DNA from: Oceanobacillus sojae
Lineage (GTDB): Bacteria > Bacillota > Bacilli > Bacillales > Amphibacillaceae
NCBI RefSeq assembly: GCF_007991515.1
Contig: NZ_BJYM01000001.1
Coordinates: forward strand, 310,001 to 374,000
Direction of reading: 5' to 3'
Length of the DNA: 64,000 bases
Shown: positions 35,330 through 43,977 of the stretch, piece after piece
Position numbering within the stretch: the stretch's first letter is position 1
Layout: the number at the start of each line of letters is the position of its first letter
Translations under genes and position numbers: made by a program
The notes under the pieces: generated by a model
Told to the model about the DNA's origin: nothing
Seen by the model: the letters and a program-made list of their open reading frames with translations, nothing else
Database searches by the model: none

Positions 35330-36538
35330 TTAGAACGGACGGAATTTACCTTTTTTAAGTAACGTTTTTGCACCGCCAACTAAGAATAGAGAACGGTCAT
35401 CAACAACTTTCTTCATTGCTGCCGCTGCTTTACCGCTTAGTTTTTTACCGTCAAGTACGTTTCCGATACCATCAGATAAACCAAGAGATGCAACTGTTCC
35501 TTTATTAGAGTAAACAAAATCAGTAACAACTTCATCGCGAATCAAGGCAACAATGTTGTCAGCAGCTTTTGCTCCTTCTTGAACAGCTAACTGACCTGTT
35601 GGAGGAAATGGTCTTCCAGATTCTGGATCCATTGTCCAAGAGCAATCTCCAAGAATAAAGATATTTTCTTCACCCTCCGGACGTAAATCCAGTCCAACAT
35701 TTACTTTTCCTCTAAATAATTCAAATCCCGATTCAGCTAATACCGGGTTACCAGTTACTCCACCAGTCCATACTACTGTACCAGCTTTAATTAATTCATT
35801 GTCTTCACCAACCACAAATCCTTCTTCAGTACATTCTTTAATTGGGGTACCGATGCGGAATTCAACACCACGATTTTCTAAAGATTGTTTTCCGTAAGAA
35901 ACCAAATCTTCATCAAACATAGGTAAAATAGATGGCGCAGCTTCTACATTAATGATTCTGGCTTTGCTGCGGTCAATGTCATATTTTTTACATAGCTCGG
36001 GTACTTTATCAGCGAGTTCCCCAACGAATTCAATACCTGTAAAACCACCACCGCCGACTACGATTGAAATTTGTTCATCGCGTTTTTCTTCGCTTGAAGA
36101 GTATTGAGCAAACTGATATTCGATATGTTCAGCGATCAAACGGCTGGAATCTATGTCAGTAATTGCATATGCATGCTCTTCCATTCCTGGAATGCCAAAT
36201 GTATTAGAAACAAATCCTAAAGCAAATACAAGATAATCATAAGCTACTTCGCTGTTTTCAAGAACAACACGTTTATCTTCGCGTTTCACTTCTGTTACTG
36301 TATCGTAAATTAGACGGACACGCTTAGGGTTAACAACATCTGTAAGCATAAAACGTGCCTGATTCGGGTTAATAGTACCCGCTGCAACCTCATGTAACCA
36401 TGTACTTTCATAATGATAATTATGTTTGTTAATTAAAACAATTTCAGCTTCTTCAGGAGACAGCTGTTGAGTTAAACGTCTTGTGGCAACTAATCCGGCA
36501 TAGCCTGCACCAAGCACAACTACTTTTGGTTTACTCAT
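35330..36538 (-). CDS. ndh: Type II NADH dehydrogenase
   Basis: A 402-residue non-proton-pumping NADH:menaquinone oxidoreductase on the inner face of the membrane. The first dinucleotide motif VLGAGYAGLVATRRL (8-22) binds FAD; the second (SIVVGGGGFTGIEFVGEL, about 158-175) binds NADH. The FAD-closing GDCSW and PPTGQLAVQEG are also present. The C-terminus is amphipathic and likely binds the membrane. No clear Rex operator is seen upstream. YjlD (Ndh) and YumB-type paralogues cannot be told apart here. Confidence 0.92.
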   Translation of the reverse strand: MSKPKVVVLGAGYAGLVATRRLTQQLSPEEAEIVLINKHNYHYESTWLHEVAAGTINPNQARFMLTDVVNPKRVRLIYDTVTEVKREDKRVVLENSEVAYDYLVFALGFVSNTFGIPGMEEHAYAITDIDSSRLIAEHIEYQFAQYSSSEEKRDEQISIVVGGGGFTGIEFVGELADKVPELCKKYDIDRSKARIINVEAAPSILPMFDEDLVSYGKQSLENRGVEFRIGTPIKECTEEGFVVGEDNELIKAGTVVWTGGVTGNPVLAESGFELFRGKVNVGLDLRPEGEENIFILGDCSWTMDPESGRPFPPTGQLAVQEGAKAADNIVALIRDEVVTDFVYSNKGTVASLGLSDGIGNVLDGKKLSGKAAAAMKKVVDDRSLFLVGGAKTLLKKGKFRPF

Positions 36539-36742
36539 AATTCATCTTCCTTCCTTTCTATCTTCCATAAATCAAATTTAATGTAATAACGAACTATCCA
36601 TATAAATAGTTACTGCAATTAATATAATATCAAATTTTGTTGAAATAGGCTAATATTCATTGTAATTTCTTTAAAAAATCTCTTTTTGTCTTTTTTTGTT
36701 TTCGATTATATTCAGATTAAAAAAAACATAGTATATAATTAT

Positions 36743-37594
36743 TTACTCAGAGTAAACCGTTGCTACGCTCTTGTTGTCATCATCTTTAGATTCATCAATA
36801 TCCGGTTCCTGATCAGAAGTATCTTCATTATCTTCATCTACTTCTTTATTGTCCTCTTCATCTAAATCTTCTTCATCTTTTCCTGGCTCAGGTTCTTTAC
36901 CTCCTGTGCCTTCTTCTTTGTCACTATCTTTGTCTGGATTGTCCTCTGTATTTTCTGGTGGATTATTATTTTCTTTTGCAGTATCTTCTGTATCTTCGGA
37001 TTTAGAGCCACTAGAATCAGAAGGCTTTTTATTTTCATCAGAGTGTATCTTGCTGCCAGATGCTGATGAGCTTTGATAACGATCTGCTTCTGTTTTTTCC
37101 TTTGTATTATTCGCTTCACCACCGGCAGTGTTTCTTTCATTGGAATAATTATTACTTTGCTCTTTCTCTTCAGTTTGTGCTTGATTGCTTTCACCTTTTG
37201 TTATTTGGGAAGAAGGTTCTTCCTCAGAAGCTGAATAAGTTTCACTTTTCACTTCTGTTTCTTGTACTGCATAAGCTTCGTCCTGAATTTCTGTTTCTTG
37301 AGCCGTGTTTGTATCTTCCTGTACCTCTACTTCATCATCTTGAGAATTATGATGATTATTTAAATCGACAGTCTGATAAATTTGCTGATTATTTGATAAC
37401 AATTTATTCTCCCATGAAGTTGTAAAAAGCTCTACACTTTCGCCAGTTTGTCCATTTGCAGCTTCTCCGACCCGGGTATTCAGCTCCATCTGGTATTGTG
37501 TGGAGCGATTTTCATTATAAATCCCGATACCGACGATAATGATACATCCTGCTAACATACAAATGTTAACCAATAATAGCTTTTTTTTACGCAT
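36743..37594 (-). CDS. Membrane-anchored acidic low-complexity protein
   Basis: A 283-residue protein. A basic MRKKK start and one membrane helix (about 6-27) are followed by about 45 ordinary residues, then about 200 residues of Glu, Asp, Ser, Asn, Lys and Pro repeats with no hydrophobic core. The Asp/Glu-rich C-terminal third would be strongly negative. The topology is N-in, C-out, so the tail should lie in the wall space. Acidic surface proteins are common in halotolerant bacilli. There is no known domain, and I do not assign a function. The ribosome site is AGGAAG. Confidence 0.8.
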   Translation of the reverse strand: MRKKKLLLVNICMLAGCIIIVGIGIYNENRSTQYQMELNTRVGEAANGQTGESVELFTTSWENKLLSNNQQIYQTVDLNNHHNSQDDEVEVQEDTNTAQETEIQDEAYAVQETEVKSETYSASEEEPSSQITKGESNQAQTEEKEQSNNYSNERNTAGGEANNTKEKTEADRYQSSSASGSKIHSDENKKPSDSSGSKSEDTEDTAKENNNPPENTEDNPDKDSDKEEGTGGKEPEPGKDEEDLDEEDNKEVDEDNEDTSDQEPDIDESKDDDNKSVATVYSE

Positions 37595-37920
37595 ATATCT
37601 TCTTCCTTTTTTAATATATTTTCATACTGTTGCTTTTTCACCCTTTTTATTTCAGACCTTCATAATCTTTTTAATTGAGTGTCTAATTTGCAATACATTA
37701 TTCAAATAAATACTAACACTACTATTGTAATCTTCATCTCATACCTTTTCAAATACTTTTCGCGTTTTTTTGAATTCTTATTTCCTGCTCTTCATTATTC
37801 TATAGAGTAAAAGCTTGGTATGACTGAAGTCTGCTTTTGAATATTCTCCAAAATAAAACTTGATTTTTTTTCCTGGCTCTTGTACAGTAAACGTAATTAT
37901 AAATGAATAAAATTTTAATT
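37595..37920. other. Gap upstream of the SAM riboswitch
   Basis: AT-rich non-coding DNA between two divergent genes. It should hold the promoters for the acidic protein and for metI. A possible metI promoter is TTGATT-N17-TACAGT near 37860-37888. I see no gene, repeat or terminator here. Confidence 0.5.
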
Positions 37921-38030
37921 CTTATCCAGAGAGACGGAGGGACTGGCCCGATGATGTCTCAGCAACCAGCTTGTCATAGCAAGGTGCTAATTCCAGAAGG
38001 GTCTATACCTTTAAAGATAAGAAGCGTATG
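37921..38030 (+). ncRNA. SAM-I (S-box) riboswitch
   Basis: CTTATCCAGAGAGACGGAGGG opens P1/P2 in S-box fashion (37921 onward). GGCCCGATGATGTC, CAGCAACC, CAAGGTGCTAATTCCAG and closing GATAAG follow in the right order. S-adenosylmethionine would favour the terminator just downstream and so repress metI. Confidence 0.97.
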
Positions 38031-38044
38031 ATACGGATGTTATA

Positions 38045-38078
38045 CCCTTCTTATTCCTAAAATAAGAAGGTTTTTTTA
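38045..38078 (+). terminator. S-box regulated terminator
   Basis: Stem CCTTCTTATT / AATAAGAAGG followed by seven T. Its left arm can instead pair with the end of the riboswitch. Confidence 0.92.
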
Positions 38079-38101
38079 TTTCTAAGGAGGCTGAATGAAA
38101 G

Positions 38102-39208
38102 ATGAAAAAATTAGAAACTGCGTTAGTACAGCTAGGTAACAAAACAGATGAACGTACAGGAGCAATAAATCCGCCTATTTATATGTCAACAGCATATCAG
38201 CATCAAGGCATCGGTCATTCTACCGGTTATGATTATTCCCGTACCAAAAATCCAACAAGGTCCGTATTAGAGGATGGATTTGCAAAACTGGAAGAAGGGG
38301 ATGCTTCTTTTGCCTGCAGTTCAGGGATGGCTGCTATTCAATTAATCCTCTCCTCCCTTTTTCGTCATGGCGATCATCTTATTGCAACAAAAGATATTTA
38401 TGGTGGTACTTATCGAATTTTTGATCATTTTGAAAAAGCATATAATATTTCTGTAACCTATGATGAATGTCAAGTTATCTCGGAAACAGAACGATGTATT
38501 AACGAAAATACGAAAGCGATATTTTTAGAGACGCCAACAAATCCTTTACTGCAAGAAGTAGATATTGAAAAATACTCAAAACTGGCAAAAAAACATAATT
38601 TGCTGCTAATTGTCGATAATACATTTTTGACCCCTTATCTGCAGCAGCCTATTACACTGGGTGCAGATATTGTTGTTCATAGCGCAACAAAATATATCGG
38701 CGGTCATAACGATGTACTGGCAGGTATTGTGGTTACAAAAAGTCCAACTCTGTCTGAAAAAATATTTGAAATGCATAACGCTTCCGGCGCAACATTATCT
38801 GCATCAGACTGCTGGCTTCTTGTCAGAGGGTTAAAAACACTTGCACTTCGCATGCAGCGTCATGAGGAAAATGCACAGAAAGTTGCGGATTACTTGCAAA
38901 AGCATCCGGCAATCCGCCGGGTTTATTATCCTAATAAAGGCGGTATGCTTTCTTTTTGTTTAGCAGATGCCGATCAGGTAAGATCCTTTTTAGCTAATCT
39001 AAACTTAATTGTATTTGCCGAAAGTCTGGGCGGTGTAGAAAGCTTTATTACCTATCCCACTACACAAACACACGCCGATATGCCGGAAGAAGAAAGAAAC
39101 AGCCGGGGAATTGGTAATGATCTTCTTCGTTTCTCGGTGGGAATTGAAGATGCCGGAGATTTGATAGCAGATATTGAACAAGCATTGCAGGATGACAGAA
39201 AAAAATAA
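38102..39208 (+). CDS. metI: Cystathionine gamma-synthase/O-acetylhomoserine lyase MetI
   Basis: A 368-residue PLP enzyme of the Cys/Met group that joins an acylated homoserine with cysteine (or sulfide) on the way to methionine. The PLP lysine is in VVHSATKYIGGHNDVLAG, and AIFLETPTNPLLQ and SLGGVESFITYP are conserved. The stretch after RVYYP is about ten residues shorter than usual (PNKGGMLSF). ATG 38102 lies 11 bases after AAGGAGG; an out-of-frame ATG at 38095 is closer and opens a 14-codon frame. The usual partner metC does not follow. The S-box upstream confirms the pathway. Confidence 0.93.
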   Translation: MKKLETALVQLGNKTDERTGAINPPIYMSTAYQHQGIGHSTGYDYSRTKNPTRSVLEDGFAKLEEGDASFACSSGMAAIQLILSSLFRHGDHLIATKDIYGGTYRIFDHFEKAYNISVTYDECQVISETERCINENTKAIFLETPTNPLLQEVDIEKYSKLAKKHNLLLIVDNTFLTPYLQQPITLGADIVVHSATKYIGGHNDVLAGIVVTKSPTLSEKIFEMHNASGATLSASDCWLLVRGLKTLALRMQRHEENAQKVADYLQKHPAIRRVYYPNKGGMLSFCLADADQVRSFLANLNLIVFAESLGGVESFITYPTTQTHADMPEEERNSRGIGNDLLRFSVGIEDAGDLIADIEQALQDDRKK

Positions 39209-39323
39209 AAACAAAACTTTACTCAAAAAAGTCCGGGCTCTTCTCCCAGGAAATCGAGCTGACGATTTAATTACCCACAATGGCAAAGAGTGTTACATTG
39301 TGATAAAAAAGTTACAAAAATGA
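39192..39323 (+). CDS. Possible 43-residue protein overlapping the metI end
   Basis: ATG 39192 opens a 43-codon frame that overlaps the last 17 bases of metI in the +1 frame and ends exactly where the operon terminator begins. The product is basic (MTEKNKNKTLLKKVRALLPG, then NRADDLITHNGKECYIVIKK), and its composition looks like a real small protein with a C-terminal strand. The ribosome site is poor (GCAGG), so coupling to metI translation would be needed. No family recognised. It could be chance. Confidence 0.4.
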   Translation: MTEKNKNKTLLKKVRALLPGNRADDLITHNGKECYIVIKKLQK

Positions 39324-39350
39324 GGCAGCCTCAAATTGAGGCTGCCCCGT
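39322..39350 (+). terminator. Terminator of the metI unit
   Basis: Stem GGCAGCCTCAA / TTGAGGCTGCC (39324-39334 and 39336-39346) then CCGTATTTTTC. Confidence 0.85.
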
Positions 39351-39458
39351 ATTTTTCTTTATAAAGTAAATCTATTCTCTTTCATACTCTTTTCAAAGCT
39401 TTAATACTTACGCAATTCCATAGTATATTCTGATATTTAAGGTTTATTTAAGGTTTAT

Positions 39459-39866
39459 TTAACCTTTTATCAATCCTAAATCTACCTTCCATTGTAACCA
39501 TTGAAGCTGCCGTGTTTTCCTAGGTAAAAATTGACGAATATCCTCCTCGTGATAACCGACCTGGAATCTCTTTTCATCAACCAGAATCGGACTTTTCAGC
39601 AGTCTGGGATACTTATGGATTAATTTTAGTAAGGTTTGTAAAGGAAGCTCCTCTACATTCAAATTTAGTTCTTTGTAAATTTTAGAACGGGTTGAAAGAA
39701 TCTCATCCGTACCTTCTACAGTCATTTGTAAAATATTTTTCAATTCTTCAATAGTCAACGGTTGGTGTAAAATATTACGTTCTTTATATGCAATCCCATG
39801 TTTGCGAAACCATTGTCTCGCTTTTCTTGTAGATGAGCAAGATACTCCGTAAATATGCACTGTCAT
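39459..39866 (-). CDS. Spx-family regulator with altered redox and Arg residues
   Basis: A 135-residue ArsC/Spx-type protein, a relative of Spx, which binds the RNA polymerase alpha C-terminal domain under thiol stress. Much of the sequence follows Spx (EGTDEILSTRSKIYKELNLNVEELPLQ split over residues 51-77, and DEKRFQVGYHEEDIRQFLPRK). But the CxxC switch reads Cys10-Ser-Ser-Thr13, and the conserved Arg91-Arg92 pair reads Lys91-Ser92. I chose ATG 39866, seven bases after AAGGAG. It is probably a paralogue, not the main Spx; MgsR-like proteins are another possibility. Confidence 0.85.
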   Translation of the reverse strand: MTVHIYGVSCSSTRKARQWFRKHGIAYKERNILHQPLTIEELKNILQMTVEGTDEILSTRSKIYKELNLNVEELPLQTLLKLIHKYPRLLKSPILVDEKRFQVGYHEEDIRQFLPRKTRQLQWLQWKVDLGLIKG

Positions 39867-40109
39867 ATCCATTCTCCTTATTATTTGACATATCCATTAC
39901 AAGAATCAAATTGATAATGTTTGAAATGACAACTATTTTTAGCTTTTTTCATTTCATTAATCTATCTTAACTACAACTTTAGCATGGAAATGTGGTAAAA
40001 CTATGGTAAGGCCATGAAAAAAACATAAAATGAAGCTTAATTTATATAAAGTATACAATTTTTCAAGCAGATTATTTGCCCAAATCACTGATTTATCAAC
40101 ACCTTTACT

Positions 40110-41474
40110 TTAAGACCAATTTTCTATTACAGTCAACAATGCTATTAATTCATCCTCCAGCTCTTTCCCTTTATCCTCATCTAACAAATGATTAAATAAT
40201 ATGGAAAAAATAAGCCGCTCTCCATTCACATTTGTTAAGTAGCCGGAAAGTGTGCTGGTTCCTTCAATCGTTCCTGTTTTGGCCCGAACTTCTAATCCTT
40301 TCATCCGCTTCCGTAATGTACCGCCGACCATTTTATCCTCTTCTCCTGCTATCGGTAAACTCTTTAAAAATTCAGGGAACCAGTTTTCCTCCTGTATTTC
40401 AAAAAGTAAATGTGTTAATTCTTCAGCGGGAATAAAATTAGCAGCTGAAATTCCAGAACCATCCTTTAATTGGATAGTATCCAGATTTATACGGTACGGG
40501 GCTAAATTTTCTTTAACTGCCGCTATGCCGGATTCCCATGAACCATCATCATACATAATACGCCCTAACTCTTTTGTAAGCATCTCACCTATTCCGTTAT
40601 TGCTCAGTTTCATAAATGGAATTAAAATACTGGATAATGGCAATGACTGCTGGCGGTAAATACATTTTGCACCTGTTTTTTTCTTTCCTCTTTTTATTTC
40701 ACCTTCCAGAACAATCCCTGTACTTTTAAAAATATGCCGGATTGTTTTTGCAATATAATTTTCAACATCTTTGATCGCCATATATACTTCTTGCTTTCCC
40801 TCTTTGATTCCTATTTTTCCGGATATAAAAAAATGATTTTGATCATTAAGCCGTTTTACAATAAGTTCTTCTTCTTCAGCCTCCTCTACGGTTATCGCTT
40901 CATTTGTTATTGAAATTCCTTCTGTATGAGGAGAAACTTCTACATTAGGAGGGTGATTGTTTTTCTCCGGTTCTATTGTGAGCTTAATGGCATTCGTATC
41001 ATAATCTGAATCTGGAGCAATCGTTAATGCAGATACTTCTGATCCATATGCATATTGCTGATCCTTCCATATTAAATCCTCAGACCACCGAATATCGTCA
41101 TACCAGCTATCATCAAGAATAAAGTCCCCATATATATGTCTGATGCCTTGTTCCTTTATAGAAGCTGCAAATTGCATATAATCCTTTAACTGTAAAGTTG
41201 GATCTCCTTTTCCAACTAGATATATATTTCCATGGCAGCCTTTATTTACTATTTCTCCATCACAATAAACCTCTGTTTGAAATGTATAATCAGGACCCAA
41301 TTTTCTTAAAGCAGCAACTGCTGTTAATATTTTTAAATTGGAGGCCGGCTGAAGACGTGCAGATGCAAAATAATTGTACAAACTCATTCCACTTGTGCCG
41401 GACCGGATACTAAGACCCAATAGGCTTCCTTCGTTTTTACATTTATCTATTAAAAAATCCTTTAGCTTCTTCAT
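40110..41474 (-). CDS. PBP4-type D-Ala-D-Ala carboxypeptidase, no signal peptide
   Basis: A 454-residue protein of the S13 family (DacB/DacC), serine peptidases that trim peptidoglycan stems. Active-site motifs are present: S45-x-x-K48 in PASNLK, SNN in KLSNNGIGE and KTG in VRAKTGTIEGTS. The N-terminus (KKLKDFLIDKCKNEGSLLG) is charged and has no signal peptide, although the usual substrate is outside the cell. ATG 41474 follows GAGGTG at proper distance; GTG 41483 is part of that site. Export by another route, loss of function, or a start further upstream (none with a signal is visible) are the options. Confidence 0.88.
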   Translation of the reverse strand: MKKLKDFLIDKCKNEGSLLGLSIRSGTSGMSLYNYFASARLQPASNLKILTAVAALRKLGPDYTFQTEVYCDGEIVNKGCHGNIYLVGKGDPTLQLKDYMQFAASIKEQGIRHIYGDFILDDSWYDDIRWSEDLIWKDQQYAYGSEVSALTIAPDSDYDTNAIKLTIEPEKNNHPPNVEVSPHTEGISITNEAITVEEAEEEELIVKRLNDQNHFFISGKIGIKEGKQEVYMAIKDVENYIAKTIRHIFKSTGIVLEGEIKRGKKKTGAKCIYRQQSLPLSSILIPFMKLSNNGIGEMLTKELGRIMYDDGSWESGIAAVKENLAPYRINLDTIQLKDGSGISAANFIPAEELTHLLFEIQEENWFPEFLKSLPIAGEEDKMVGGTLRKRMKGLEVRAKTGTIEGTSTLSGYLTNVNGERLIFSILFNHLLDEDKGKELEDELIALLTVIENWS

Positions 41475-41610
41475 TGATTTCACCTCAGATTACAGAATAT
41501 GTGTATCTGAGATTAATTCGATATCCATAGGTTAAAATCCTTTTTTCTAGTCAAATACCCTCTCAAACAGAAAAGCATTTCATATATTAACCTTACAGGG
41601 GGTGTAAATA

Positions 41611-41706
41611 ATGAGTAGTTATAATGAATTTGGCGGAGGTTTTGCGCTGCTGGTAGTATTGTTCATCTTATTAATTATTGTAGGAACTTCTTATTGGGGA
41701 TCCTAA
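41611..41706 (+). CDS. YjcZ-family small sporulation protein
   Basis: A 31-residue protein with the typical plan of the YjcZ family: a Gly-rich start (SSYNEFGGG) followed by FALLVVLFILLIIVGTSYW, a single membrane helix. The ribosome site AGGGGGTG precedes ATG 41611. Family members are made in sporulating bacilli and associate with the spore or forespore membrane; their role is unknown. Confidence 0.9.
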   Translation: MSSYNEFGGGFALLVVLFILLIIVGTSYWGS

Positions 41707-41801
41707 CGATTCCATAACAAACAATTTTTCCTCCTCTTCCCTATGGTTAACTAGCTATTTTACGTACAATTAGCTTGTATAAACAGATCGTGATTATGAA
41801 C

Positions 41802-41845
41802 GCTTGTAAAGACACTCTGCAAAGCCTCTTTACAAGCAATTTTTA
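41802..41845 (+). terminator. Probable terminator of the yjcZ-like gene
   Basis: Stem GCTTGTAAAGA / TCTTTACAAGC with a 14-base loop, then AATTTTTATG. Confidence 0.75.
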
Positions 41846-41962
41846 TGTTTATTTTAAAAAACCAAGAAAATCACTTGTTCTTTAAAACATTGGTGTTCTT
41901 GCCAAAGTGAAGGAGATGTCCGCATCAACACTCTTATATATTTTCTTATTCTTTCAAATAAA

Positions 41963-42001
41963 AAACAAGGCGCGTGATTTAAGCATCAAATAGCGCCTTG
42001 T
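41963..42001 (-). terminator. Terminator of tatA
   Basis: Stem CAAGGCGC / GCGCCTTG with T-run on the minus strand. Confidence 0.85.
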
Positions 42002-42006
42002 ATTTC

Positions 42007-42222
42007 TTATTTTGTTGAACTGTTTCCAGATTCATCATTATTCTCTTGCAGTTCGTTCTTTTTGTCTTCCTCAGACATTATATTATTAGCTGAATTTTTG
42101 AATTCCCTTAAGGTTTGTCCGGCTGCCTTCCCGATTTCCGGAAGTTTTTTAGGACCGAAAATAATTAAAGCAAGTACAACAATCAGGATCAAACCTGGAA
42201 CACCTATATTTGCTGGACTCAT
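42007..42222 (-). CDS. tatA: Twin-arginine translocase subunit TatA
   Basis: A 71-residue pore-forming subunit of the Tat pathway, which exports folded proteins with twin-Arg signals. It has the usual N-terminal helix (about 5-22), the [10 protein letters not shown] hinge, an amphipathic helix ([13 protein letters not shown]) and an acidic tail. GGAGGTG precedes ATG 42222. No tatC is nearby, so this is a lone tatA copy; the partner TatC must be encoded elsewhere. Confidence 0.96.
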   Translation of the reverse strand: MSPANIGVPGLILIVVLALIIFGPKKLPEIGKAAGQTLREFKNSANNIMSEEDKKNELQENNDESGNSSTK

Positions 42223-42299
42223 GGAACCACACCTCCATTCTGATTTTATTATAAAGCATTTCTTTCTATTTTATAATGGGTAATTCAATAAAAATATGA

Positions 42300-43916
42300 C
42301 TAATTGTCTTCTTTTTGTGAAATTTGCAGAATGAGCTGACGAATTAAATATGGAAATTGCTCGAATGCATTGGAAATGTGCAGTCTTTCTGTTCTTTTAT
42401 GAGCATCATGACCAAATGGCCCTACATTTAAAACAGGTGCGTTCAATTCACGCATCGACGAAAATGGTAATTCATAAGAGTCGCCCCAGACTGGAGTATT
42501 TTCTTCATAAACCTGTAAATCCGTATCACTGCCTCGATAATTGACATAGCTTAAATCACAAATACCATTTAAGAAATGACTTCTTTTTATCTCTAATTGA
42601 AATTTCTTTTTCGCCTCTTTTTCCACAAAGTCCACACAAAATTCTACAAAGGGGTTTCCACTGGAATTTACAGCTGGATAATAAGGCGGTGCAAATAAAA
42701 TCACTATTGCAGGCGCAAGCTCCTGACAATGAATCATTAAACTGTCTGTAATCCGCAGCGACTTTTCTCTATCATCATATTCATCATTATAATGAATATC
42801 TTTTTTCAATTCTTCAATAAATTCATTTCCCAGTTTACTTTCAGCATACTCCAATAACTCCTTATAAGCAATTACTTTAACATGCCCGATTGGCTGTACC
42901 TGATTATCTTCACATACCTTTTTATATCGTTCATTGCATTGTAATGCCGCTTTTTTAGCAGTCTGTTCGAATAAAGCAAAGGCCTCTTCAGCCGTCCGCT
43001 CTAAAAGAAAAATATTATATAAAGCAGAAGAACGGTATGGCGTTTGTGTAGAATAGCGCAGCCGTAAATCCGTTTGTTGCAGCGTAACCGGAAGCGGGGC
43101 TGTCTCACCAAGCACCGTTTCCTGAAAAATCGGATTCCATTCTATTTCTTTTGTTAAGAAAGAAGATATAAATGGTGATGTCATTCCGCTTAAAGGTTCC
43201 CCGGCATGCGTTTCCTTTCCATAGAATAAAGCTCCTGCCAGTACCTTTCCTATCGTTCCGCTATAAATATAGTGTGTGTTATCTTTAGGGTCATGCCGGA
43301 ATGTCGGCTCACTGTTTAAAAACAGAGTGTAGGTTATATTGTGCTGTTTCTGTAAATCAATAAGTGCAGGGATAGCAAAGCGCATCCCTGCTGAATTGAC
43401 TTCTTCATCCGGAACCGTCAGTAAAACCAGGTTAATCGGCCACTCCTCTATACTCGCTTGTTCAATCAAGCTCATATGCATGACAAGCCCCATCTTCATA
43501 TCCATTGTCCCGCGCCCAAACAAGAAATCTCCAGATTCAATATCTGCACGAATATCTCTTGAAAAAGTATCCTTTTGTTCCAGATATATTTTAGTAAGCT
43601 CCTCAGGTTGAGTTGCCAGCGGCTCCAGAGAACCATATTCCTCTGTATTCACCGTATCAAAATGACTAATTAAGCAAATCGTTTGCTTGGCATCCGGATG
43701 TTTATATAAAGCAGTTAAAAGTTTACGACGCTGATCCGCCTCATGTAAATTTAAGTAAGAAGGATTTTTATGAAAATAATCTAGATCCTGAAGCTTCGCA
43801 TACAGTTTCCTCGGAAACTGCTTTTCTCCCTCTGAAAGACTAATACTCTTCCAGCTGACAAGCTCATTTAACAGCTGCCGCAATTGACTGGCGCTATTCC
43901 ATTGAAATGTACCCAC
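42300..43916 (-). CDS. rocB: RocB-type M20 peptidase/deacylase
   Basis: A 538-residue M20/M25/M40-family metal hydrolase, close in size to RocB of Bacillus subtilis (about 566), which belongs to arginine catabolism but has no firmly known reaction. The metal motif is ISHFDTVN (near 82-89), then GRGTMDMKMG and the catalytic Glu pair in PDEEVNSAG. The last His is in GPFGHDAHKRTERL. No signal peptide. Proline dehydrogenase, P5C dehydrogenase and a RocR-like activator lie within 8 kb, which supports the roc assignment. A cre-like site overlaps its promoter. Confidence 0.88.
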   Translation of the reverse strand: MGTFQWNSASQLRQLLNELVSWKSISLSEGEKQFPRKLYAKLQDLDYFHKNPSYLNLHEADQRRKLLTALYKHPDAKQTICLISHFDTVNTEEYGSLEPLATQPEELTKIYLEQKDTFSRDIRADIESGDFLFGRGTMDMKMGLVMHMSLIEQASIEEWPINLVLLTVPDEEVNSAGMRFAIPALIDLQKQHNITYTLFLNSEPTFRHDPKDNTHYIYSGTIGKVLAGALFYGKETHAGEPLSGMTSPFISSFLTKEIEWNPIFQETVLGETAPLPVTLQQTDLRLRYSTQTPYRSSALYNIFLLERTAEEAFALFEQTAKKAALQCNERYKKVCEDNQVQPIGHVKVIAYKELLEYAESKLGNEFIEELKKDIHYNDEYDDREKSLRITDSLMIHCQELAPAIVILFAPPYYPAVNSSGNPFVEFCVDFVEKEAKKKFQLEIKRSHFLNGICDLSYVNYRGSDTDLQVYEENTPVWGDSYELPFSSMRELNAPVLNVGPFGHDAHKRTERLHISNAFEQFPYLIRQLILQISQKEDN

Positions 43917-43946
43917 TAAACCCCCGCCTTTCTCTCAACATTACTT

Positions 43947-43977
43947 TCTATTATATCAGCTATTGAACACGTTTACA
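43947..43977 (-). promoter_or_regulatory. rocB promoter with cre-like site
   Basis: TGTAAACGTGTTCA (43977-43964, minus strand) matches the CcpA cre consensus TGWAARCGYTWNCW at 13 of 14 positions. It overlaps a possible sigma-A promoter, TGTAAA-N16-TATAAT, with the -10 near 43955-43950. This suggests carbon catabolite repression. Confidence 0.55.

Larger units (their letters stand above)
41707..42006. other. Gap between yjcZ-like gene and tatA
   Basis: This gap holds the yjcZ-like terminator (41802-41845) and the tatA terminator (41963-42001). No further gene or repeat is seen. Confidence 0.6.

Noticed and set aside
36862-37194. 110-codon Lys-rich frame inside the acidic low-complexity gene
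   Set aside because: A frame-shifted shadow of GAA/GAT repeats; no ribosome site.
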